NCBI GenBank assembly: GCA_013815345.1
Contig: JACDGK010000007.1
Span: 1 to 46,325, forward strand
Reading direction: 5' to 3'
From: Patescibacteria group bacterium
GTDB lineage: Bacteria; Patescibacteriota; Minisyncoccia; Phycocordibacterales; Phycocordibacteraceae
Length of the DNA stretch: 46,325 bases
The notes below the pieces were generated by a model. It made no database searches. It was not told the DNA's origin and saw nothing but the letters and a program-made list of their open reading frames with translations. This document shows, in pieces, positions 39,601-46,325 of the stretch (the first letter of the stretch is position 1; each line of letters starts with the position of its first letter). The translations under genes were made by a program, and so were the position numbers.

Positions 39601-39782
39601 TTTATTCCCTCAGCGGTCGCCGCCTTATAAAACTCGATGGCACCGTGCAAATTGCCCGAATCAGTAAGAGCGACCGCTCCCATACCGTTTTTTTTAGCGG
39701 CCTCTACCAACTCATCAACTTTCGGGAGTGCCTCGAGAAAAGAGTAATGGCTATGCGCATGGAGATGAATGAACCGAGACAT
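36606..39782 (-). CDS. dnaE: DNA polymerase III alpha subunit
   Basis: [79 protein letters not shown]; start ATG 39782 after TGC-TATTCT. Confidence 0.97.
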   Translation of the reverse strand: [1058 protein letters not shown]

Positions 39783-39893
39783 ATATACAGAATAGCAAAT
39801 TATAGCCAAATCTCCGGTCGTTGACATTTATGCCGGTCAGGAATGTAATACGAGCAGACGTTCATTGGCCAGTTTCGCAAAGAGGCTTCTCAA

Positions 39894-40580
39894 ATGCACA
39901 TGCAGCACGCACCGCGCATGGCAGATCCCTACCTCTATGCATTCGAGGAAAGGGTTCTTGCGGGAATTGGGATGTTCTGCCGCATGATGTGGCAAAATGC
40001 TCCGCGTTCCGTCCAGCGCAAGTACGCTCGTTTCTCGATGCGCCGCAATGCATTCGTTCAAGAAATGATTGCGTATGATGAGGCAGATTCCGAGGTGTGT
40101 ATACCACTTGATACAATCGTGTACGGTGTCCTCGGATGGTTTTCAGATGTCCCGAGCATCTATGATGGCCCAAGTCTCACTGCTCAAGATTTTGGTGACA
40201 TGCTCGAAATTGCGTCCTACACGAACTGCTTTTTGGGAGGGAACGCTTCACGAGGGGACTTAACCTTCTTTCTACGCGAATTCTCCGCGAGAGAAATGTC
40301 GAAAAAAGACGCAACCACCTTCCGAGAAACTTGTTTGAAATACAAGAGTGGTGATAACACATGTCTCATTCTTCTGCTCAATCATTTGCTCGCTGGCACA
40401 ATGCGTCATCGGAAGATTCTTACCCCGACACGTGAACGAAATCTGGTCGAGCACGCCCCTTCGCTATGGCGGAGACAGAGTGAAGATGGAGCGTTCATTG
40501 ATTTTCCTCTGGCTCATTCCCGATACCATTTATATAGTTCCTTGCTCAGACATCTTGAGATCGTTCGCGGAACAGCGTAA
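39894..40580 (+). CDS. Hypothetical protein, no recognised family
   Basis: Intact 228-aa ORF filling the dnaE-rnhB gap, ending in a terminator-like hairpin. Confidence 0.65.
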   Translation: MHMQHAPRMADPYLYAFEERVLAGIGMFCRMMWQNAPRSVQRKYARFSMRRNAFVQEMIAYDEADSEVCIPLDTIVYGVLGWFSDVPSIYDGPSLTAQDFGDMLEIASYTNCFLGGNASRGDLTFFLREFSAREMSKKDATTFRETCLKYKSGDNTCLILLLNHLLAGTMRHRKILTPTRERNLVEHAPSLWRRQSEDGAFIDFPLAHSRYHLYSSLLRHLEIVRGTA

Positions 40581-40612
40581 TACCACTCGAGTGACAAGGG
40601 TGGTATTTTCTT
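40579..40612 (+). terminator. Terminator-like hairpin
   Basis: AATACCAC-tcgagtgacaagg-GTGGTATT then TTCTTT. Confidence 0.55.
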
Positions 40613-40632
40613 TAATCTGGTATGCTTTTTGT

Positions 40633-41217
40633 ATGACGACGATTGTGGGAGTGGATGAAGCCGGACGAGGACCATTAGCAGGACCGGTGGCGGTGGGGGC
40701 GGTGGCAGTCGAGGATGGCTTTGATCTACTAACCGCTTTTCCGGGCCTTAACGATTCGAAAAAACTTTCAGAAAAGAAACGAGAAATGTTATTTTCAATA
40801 CTTGAAGAACAATCATGTGCCGGGAATGTTCGTTTTCGGGTTGAATTTTCAAGCGCCGAGATGATCGATGAAAAAGGAATCATGCCCGCAGTTTGCGCGG
40901 CACTCGAGAGGGGAGTGAGGAATCTTTTGCCTGACCCTGAAAAAGGAAAAGTTTTTTTAGATGGCGCGCTGCGCGCGTCGAGTGAATATGAGCAAGAAAC
41001 GATCATCGGGGGCGATGGGTTGGTACCAACGATCATGCTTGCCTCGATTGCGGCGAAAGTGACGAGAGATCGATTGATGCAGGGAATCGCGAAGCGATTC
41101 CCTGCATATGGCTTCGATCAGCATAAAGGATACGGAACCAAAGCACATTACGCAGCCCTTATCGAGTATGGTCTTTGCGAAGAACATCGTCGAACATTCA
41201 TTCACTTAGGAAGTTGA
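40633..41217 (+). CDS. rnhB: Ribonuclease HII
   Basis: TIVGVDEAGRGPLAGPVAVGAV, LNDSKKLSEKKRE, IAAKVTRDRLMQ, YGFDQHKGYGTKAHYAAL; ATG at 40633. Confidence 0.96.
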   Translation: MTTIVGVDEAGRGPLAGPVAVGAVAVEDGFDLLTAFPGLNDSKKLSEKKREMLFSILEEQSCAGNVRFRVEFSSAEMIDEKGIMPAVCAALERGVRNLLPDPEKGKVFLDGALRASSEYEQETIIGGDGLVPTIMLASIAAKVTRDRLMQGIAKRFPAYGFDQHKGYGTKAHYAALIEYGLCEEHRRTFIHLGS

Positions 41218-41295
41218 ATAGATACATGTAAGAAATAAAGCAGGAAAATAGGACTCTTTTTGCCTTTTTATACCTGACATGGTACGGTGTGGGAC

Positions 41296-41673
41296 ATGTC
41301 AGTACGAATGCGCCATACCAGTTCTCATACCAAGAATCGCCGCAGCCATCATGCGCTGGCGGGCACCACGATCGTTACCGATAAAGAAAGCAGCAAGCTC
41401 CGCTTACCGCATCGTATCGATGAATCGACCGGGATGTATCGCGGTATCCAAATTGTTTCCACGAGAGAGCTACGAAAAGAAGAGAAAAAAGAAACCAAGA
41501 AAGAGGCACGTAAGCGTGAACACATCCACGCCGACGGCTCAAAAGAACCAGTGCACGGCGAAAAGCATCTCGCAAAAGAGGAGAGCGACAAGAAGTCACA
41601 GGGCCTACTTGGCCGTATGGTGACGGGACGTGCGAAGGCGCGTTCGGGAATGGGAGGAGGAACGGGGTCATAA
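41296..41673 (+). CDS. rpmF: 50S ribosomal protein L32, Cys-less, with long charged C-terminal extension
   Basis: MRHTSSHTKNRRSHHALAG...LPHRIDESTGMYRG resembles L32 kSrrdkRRaHhAL...LPHRv. Confidence 0.75.
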   Translation: MSVRMRHTSSHTKNRRSHHALAGTTIVTDKESSKLRLPHRIDESTGMYRGIQIVSTRELRKEEKKETKKEARKREHIHADGSKEPVHGEKHLAKEESDKKSQGLLGRMVTGRAKARSGMGGGTGS

Positions 41674-41766
41674 ACTCTTTAGCCCCCTTTGCAACATAAA
41701 GTTATGCACACGCCCGTGCTCTTGCGCGGGCGTGTTGCGTAGCCTACTCTGTATAGAGATCTTTAT

Positions 41767-42693
41767 ATGGCCAATCGGCACCTTGCACGTTCAGTCGTTC
41801 TTCAGACACTTTTTGAGTGGGATACCTCGTCTGCGCCTGATGCTGAACTTCCCCATATACTCGTGCGCAACATCGAAGAGTTCGGAGGTGAGGATACCGA
41901 TCGTGCGTTTATGGAGCAATTGAGCCAAGGCGTGCTTGCAAAAAAACCTGATCTTGACCTTGTGATCGAGAAAGCTGCACCGGACTGGCCACTTGATAAA
42001 ATCGCACCGGTTGATCGTAATATTCTTCGCATCGGACTGTTCGAACTCCTCTTTGCCGATCGCACTCAAGTGCCAGCAAAAGTCGCTATCAACGAAGCAA
42101 TCGAACTTGCAAAAATATTCGGAGGCGATTCTTCTGGACGTTTTGTAAACGGCGTGCTCGGTGCCGTATACAAAGAAATGGGCGAGCCGGGAAAAGATGA
42201 AAAAGGAAAACGTGACAGAGTCAGACGCGAGGACTTACCCGTTGAGCAGCTCGGCGGCGCTATTGTCTACGCATACCACGAAGGTCAATACTATTTGGCG
42301 CTTGTGCATGACGTGTTTGGACACTGGACGCTTTCCAAAGGAAAGATAGGGGACAACCCAAGTATTGCGAATGAAAGCGTTGAGGAAGGAACGGTTCGAG
42401 AAATAAAGGAAGAAATAGGCATCGATATTGTTATTGAGGAAAAGATCGGCGAAAACGAATATATCGCTTCGCATCCTGAAAAAGGGAAATTCCGCAAGCA
42501 TGTCGCTTATTTTCTCGCGCGCGCTGATTTCGAACCTCTAAAACTGCAAGAAGGAAAGGGAGGTCTTGATGATACAAAATGGTTTCGACTTCAGGACATC
42601 CTTGACCTGAATTTTTATGATGATATGCTCCCAATCGTTACTGCAGCCGTGCAAAAATTACTCGATCATGCACGCGCAGCGGCTATCTCATAA
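41767..42693 (+). CDS. nusB: NusB-Nudix hydrolase fusion
   Basis: NusB: ANRHLARSVVLQTLFEWD, DRNILRIGLFELLF, VAINEAIELAKIFGGDSSGRFVNGVLGAV; Nudix: HWTLSKGKIGDNPSIANESVEEGTVREIKEEIGIDIVIE. Confidence 0.92.
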   Translation: MANRHLARSVVLQTLFEWDTSSAPDAELPHILVRNIEEFGGEDTDRAFMEQLSQGVLAKKPDLDLVIEKAAPDWPLDKIAPVDRNILRIGLFELLFADRTQVPAKVAINEAIELAKIFGGDSSGRFVNGVLGAVYKEMGEPGKDEKGKRDRVRREDLPVEQLGGAIVYAYHEGQYYLALVHDVFGHWTLSKGKIGDNPSIANESVEEGTVREIKEEIGIDIVIEEKIGENEYIASHPEKGKFRKHVAYFLARADFEPLKLQEGKGGLDDTKWFRLQDILDLNFYDDMLPIVTAAVQKLLDHARAAAIS

Positions 42694-43383
42694 ATGCCCG
42701 ATTTTTCATCCTACGCCGCTACTCTTAAGCTCTCATTCAAAAACCCCGATCTCTTGATCGAGGCATTGACGCATCGCTCATATTTAAATGAGAATCGAGG
42801 AAGTGTTTCCGTGCATAATGAACGTCTTGAATTTCTCGGGGACGCCGTACTCGAGCTTGCCGTTACCCATTTTCTTTTTATAAAATTCCCGAAGCATGAT
42901 GAGGGAAGTCTAACGGCGTATCGTGCTTCACTCGTGAACACTGTCTCGCTTGCAACCGTTGCGGAAGCCATCGGTTTGAATGATATGCTCCTTCTTTCTA
43001 AAGGTGAGTCGAGAGACAGGGGTCGCGCACGACAAATTATTCTTGCGAATGCGTTCGAAGCGTTGCTTGGCGCTATCTATCTTGATCAAGGGTATCAGCG
43101 GACTGAAGAATTTCTCGCAACACATCTTTACTCAAAGATCGAAGGAGTCATCGAAAATCGAGCGTGGCAGGATGCAAAAAGTCATTTTCAAGAAGTGGCC
43201 CAGGAAAAGAAGGGAATTACGCCACATTACAAAACAGTGAGCGAAAAGGGACCTGATCATGACAAGCAATTTACCGTCGGAGTATTTCTCGAAACTGAGG
43301 AGATTGCGCACGGCACCGGCAAATCAAAACAAGAAGCGGAACAGTCCGCCGCTCAGAACGCACTTGACAGAGTAGGCTGGTAA
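42694..43383 (+). CDS. rnc: Ribonuclease III
   Basis: EALTHRSYLNEN, NERLEFLGDAVLELAVTHFLF, NAFEALLGAIYLDQGY, dsRBD C-terminus GTGKSKQEAEQSAAQNAL. Confidence 0.96.
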   Translation: MPDFSSYAATLKLSFKNPDLLIEALTHRSYLNENRGSVSVHNERLEFLGDAVLELAVTHFLFIKFPKHDEGSLTAYRASLVNTVSLATVAEAIGLNDMLLLSKGESRDRGRARQIILANAFEALLGAIYLDQGYQRTEEFLATHLYSKIEGVIENRAWQDAKSHFQEVAQEKKGITPHYKTVSEKGPDHDKQFTVGVFLETEEIAHGTGKSKQEAEQSAAQNALDRVGW

Positions 43384-43440
43384 TGGCTAACTAAATAGTA
43401 CGGGACAAGACGTTCCTCAACATAACATATAGGAAAAGAA

Positions 43441-43620
43441 ATGAAGATTCGTGAGAATGTGGGCTTTTCAAAGCCCACCTGGAGCGAGTGGTGGAATTCT
43501 CTCACCAAGATCCAGCAAGTCCTCTTTCTCGGCGCGGTTGGCGTCGGGGCGTGGATTATCTCGAGCGCGTTTCTCTATGCCGTTTATTCGAATGTCGGGG
43601 TAGGCCTCACCCCCTTCTGA
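43441..43620 (+). CDS. 59-aa single-TM protein missing from the ORF track
   Basis: MKIRENVGFSKPTWSEWWNSLTKIQQVLFLGAVGVGAWIISSAFLYAVYSNVGVGLTPF; purine-rich AGGAAAAGAA before ATG; followed by a terminator. Confidence 0.6.
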   Translation: MKIRENVGFSKPTWSEWWNSLTKIQQVLFLGAVGVGAWIISSAFLYAVYSNVGVGLTPF

Positions 43621-43640
43621 AGATGGACTTCTCAGGACTC

Positions 43641-43673
43641 ACGTCTCGGTTTTAAAACCGGGACGTTTTTATT
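43641..43673 (+). terminator. Rho-independent terminator
   Basis: ACGTCtCGGTTTTAAAACCGgGACGTTTTTATTT. Confidence 0.75.
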
Positions 43674-43723
43674 TATTGAAAAAGTGCACGAATACTCTCT
43701 AGAGTGCGCTATAATTCTTACAA

Positions 43724-45934
43724 ATGTTGAAGCGCCTTGAAATGGCGGGATTTAAATCGTTTGCACGGAAAACCGTGCTTGACTTCTCGTCTGCCGCTAC
43801 GGCCATTGTCGGTCCGAACGGTTCAGGTAAATCAAATGCTGCAGAGGCATTTCGTTTTGCCCTCGGAGAACAGTCGATGAAATCGATGCGCGGAAAGCGA
43901 AGCGAAGATCTCATCTTTGCCGGTTCGCACATGTCTTCGAGGGCAAATCGTGCCGCAGTTGCAATCGTCTTTGATAACGCACGACGTATATTCCCTCGAT
44001 TGGACTTTGACGAGGTGACTATCGAGCGAGCGGTGTTCCGAGATGGCAGTAGTGAGTACTCTATAAATGGTACTAAGACGCGCCTTCGTGACATTCAAGA
44101 ACTACTTGCGTCAGCAAATATTGGCCAGACCGGGCATCACATCATTTCACAAGGAGAAGCAGATCGTATCCTGCTTGCGCATCCTCGTGAACGCCGCGCT
44201 ATGCTTGAAGACGCACTCGGACTTAAAATATTTGAATTTAAAAAACAAGAAGCCGAAAGAAAGCTCGAGAAGACGGAGGAAAACGTAAAGCAGGTTGAGG
44301 CCTTGCGCAGAGAAATCGCACCACATATTCGCTTTCTCGGAAAACAGGTGGAGCGTCTAGAACGTGCCGATGAGTTGCGGAAGGATCTCCAAAATGCATA
44401 CCAAATGTATTTCTCGATCGAAGAAACGTATCTGGTGGTAGAAAAAGATACAACACTTCGCGAACAATCAAAGGTATCTGAACGCCTTTCTATCGCCGAA
44501 GCAGAGCTCGCCGTTTTCGAAGAACGCACGACCCATGATACCGAGGGAATGAAACGTACGGAAGCGGTACGGCACGCCGAGAAAGAAGTCGATCGCGTTA
44601 CGAGTGAACGTGGCCAGCTTGCACGCGAGATCGGCCGTGTAGAAGGAGCGCTCGACGCAGCAAAGAAACGCAGCATGCAAGTAGCGCGCGACCCCTACGT
44701 GAAAGTCTCGCGTGATGATCTTTCAGCACTTCGTGATGAAATCTCGAGTCAGAGCGAGCTGCCAGAACACGCAGAGAACGCCGCGCTTCGCGCGGCACTG
44801 GTCTCTGTTCGTCATGCCATCACCGTATTTTTCGAGCGTTTCGCGGCTCCTACCGACGACTATCTAGCGGAAGAAGAAAACGCTGTCTTTACCTATGAGA
44901 ATGAGTTGAAAGTACTTACTGAAAAGGATGCGAAACTCGATGCTGCACTCGAAGAAACCCGTGGAGCACTCCGTCGTGCTCGTGAAGTTGTTTTTGCGTA
45001 TGAGGAAACAGGAAGAGAAGAACGTCATCGAGTACTCGCGCTCGCGGAAAGCAAAGCCCAGGAGGAAGCGTCGCGCGCGCGTCTCGAAGCTCGCCTTCAT
45101 CAGCTCGCGCAGGAGAAGGAGTCGTTTGATCGAGAGCGCGCGGAAGCGATGACCTTAGTAGGAACGCCCGCCTTTTCCTACACGGCAGTTTCGGAGCTTC
45201 CCCAAGAAGAACGTCGTGTTCAAGAGGATCGGTTGCGGGGAATCGATCGTTTAAAAATTAGAGTAGAGGAAGCTGGCGGCGCAGGAGAAGACGTACGTAC
45301 TGAGTACAAAGACGCCGTAGATCGGGAGGCGTTTCTTTCGCACGAGCTTGAAGATCTGGCAAAATCCGCAGCAGGACTTCGCTCACTCATCCAGGATCTC
45401 GACGAAGAACTGAGTAAAAGCTTCGCGGAGGGATTATTAAAAGTGAATACCTCATTTGGTGAATTCTTTTCGCTCATGTTTGGCGGCGGCTCTGCCAAAT
45501 TAGTCTTGGAAGAGATAGTGACGATTGCCGAAGAAGAGGACGAATACGAAGAAGACTCCGTAGCTATGCCCAAAGGGAAGCCCGGCATCGAGATCTCCGT
45601 CGCGTTGCCAAAAAAGAAAGTGCAGTCACTCATGCAGCTTTCCGGAGGCGAGCGAGCGCTTACGTCTATTGCTCTTATTTTCGCGATGAGTCAGGTAAAT
45701 CCGCCGCCATTCCTTATACTCGATGAAACCGATGCAGCCCTCGATGAAGCCAATAGCCGCCGCTATGGAGATATGATCGAAAATCTTGCCAAAAAATCAC
45801 AGCTGATCGTTATCACCCATAACCGCGAGACCATGAGCCGTGCGGGAATTCTCTACGGCGTCACTATGGGTGCCGACGGCATTTCAAAATTGCTTTCGGT
45901 TAAATTCGAAGAAGCGGCAGCGGTAGCAAAATAA
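43724..45934 (+). CDS. smc: Short SMC-family ATPase (736 aa)
   Basis: MAGFKSFARKTVLDF, Walker A GPNGSGKSN, LSGGERALTSIALIFA, Walker B PPFLILDETDAALDEAN. Confidence 0.92.
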   Translation: MLKRLEMAGFKSFARKTVLDFSSAATAIVGPNGSGKSNAAEAFRFALGEQSMKSMRGKRSEDLIFAGSHMSSRANRAAVAIVFDNARRIFPRLDFDEVTIERAVFRDGSSEYSINGTKTRLRDIQELLASANIGQTGHHIISQGEADRILLAHPRERRAMLEDALGLKIFEFKKQEAERKLEKTEENVKQVEALRREIAPHIRFLGKQVERLERADELRKDLQNAYQMYFSIEETYLVVEKDTTLREQSKVSERLSIAEAELAVFEERTTHDTEGMKRTEAVRHAEKEVDRVTSERGQLAREIGRVEGALDAAKKRSMQVARDPYVKVSRDDLSALRDEISSQSELPEHAENAALRAALVSVRHAITVFFERFAAPTDDYLAEEENAVFTYENELKVLTEKDAKLDAALEETRGALRRAREVVFAYEETGREERHRVLALAESKAQEEASRARLEARLHQLAQEKESFDRERAEAMTLVGTPAFSYTAVSELPQEERRVQEDRLRGIDRLKIRVEEAGGAGEDVRTEYKDAVDREAFLSHELEDLAKSAAGLRSLIQDLDEELSKSFAEGLLKVNTSFGEFFSLMFGGGSAKLVLEEIVTIAEEEDEYEEDSVAMPKGKPGIEISVALPKKKVQSLMQLSGGERALTSIALIFAMSQVNPPPFLILDETDAALDEANSRRYGDMIENLAKKSQLIVITHNRETMSRAGILYGVTMGADGISKLLSVKFEEAAAVAK

Positions 45935-45946
45935 CTTTTATTTTCT

Positions 45947-46300
45947 ATGAATACTCATGTCGGTAGATGCCAGTGCGGGAAGGTGCGATATGAAGCGGAA
46001 ATCGATCTCGAAAAAGCGGTCATTGACTGCAATTGTTCGATCTGCAGCAAGCAAGGGTTGATGCTGACATTCATTCCTGCCGAGAGCTTCACGCTCATCT
46101 CAGGTGAGGGAAACTTGACGGAACACAAATTTAATAAAGAACGGATCAGACATTACTTTTGTAAAACGTGCGGCGTTGAATCGTTTGGAAAGGGGAATGG
46201 GCCGAATGGTAACGCGATGGTTGCCATAAATGTGAGAACACTCGATAACATCGAGCTTTCGAAACTCATCGTCATGCCGTTTGATGGGAAAAGTTTGTAA
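45947..46300 (+). CDS. GFA/CENP-V family zinc protein
   Basis: GRCQCGKVRYEAEIDL, DCNCSICSKQG, HYFCKTCGVESF. Confidence 0.9.
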   Translation: MNTHVGRCQCGKVRYEAEIDLEKAVIDCNCSICSKQGLMLTFIPAESFTLISGEGNLTEHKFNKERIRHYFCKTCGVESFGKGNGPNGNAMVAINVRTLDNIELSKLIVMPFDGKSL

Positions 46301-46309
46301 CAAAAAAGC

Positions 46310-46325
46310 GGCCGACTTTGTCGGC
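46310..46325 (+). terminator. Hairpin at window end, possibly truncated
   Basis: GGCCGAC-ttt-GTCGGC. Confidence 0.4.

Noticed and set aside
39165-39824. 219-aa ORF antisense to dnaE
   Set aside because: Opposite strand of a strongly conserved PHP/PolIII domain; no independent signal.
41279-41623. 114-aa ORF overlapping rpmF in another frame
   Set aside because: The 41296 frame carries the L32 signature; this frame is Arg/Lys-rich noise.
41704-41742. Hairpin ACACGCCCG...CGGGCGTGT upstream of nusB
   Set aside because: Stem is real but no T-tract follows; insufficient to call a terminator or regulator.

Overview
The window looks like a chromosomal segment of a streamlined bacterium, probably Patescibacteria/CPR (Parcubacteria-like). 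That placement is inferred from gene content, trimmed housekeeping proteins and surface-protein style; no search was run. Core genes recognised: gap, rpiB, rpe, split transketolase, a PfkB kinase, class I fba, rplY, rpmE (type B), prfA, rpsB, tsf, tRNA-Thr(UGU), pheS, pheT, folB, gyrB, thrS, dnaE, rnhB, rpmF, nusB (fused to Nudix), rnc and a short SMC. These are interspersed with secreted or surface proteins, a sortase, a RelE/ParE-type TA pair and a solitary PemK/MazF-like toxin. The observations I rate highest are: (1) a ~170-bp intergenic element at 22681-22849 made of three related modules, nested and tandem, whose stem arms change in a compensatory way, which suggests an undescribed structured repeat; (2) a recurrent TGn-TATxxT box 6-9 nt before the ATG in many genes, predicting widespread leaderless mRNAs; (3) an excess of perfect short-loop palindromes inside coding genes; (4) a NusB-Nudix fusion and a short, apparently hinge-less SMC in an eroded rpmF-rnc-smc cluster; (5) a sortase near a surface protein with an internal IPYTG-TM-RR signal; (6) large structured inverted repeats between rpsB/tsf and dnaE/thrS.
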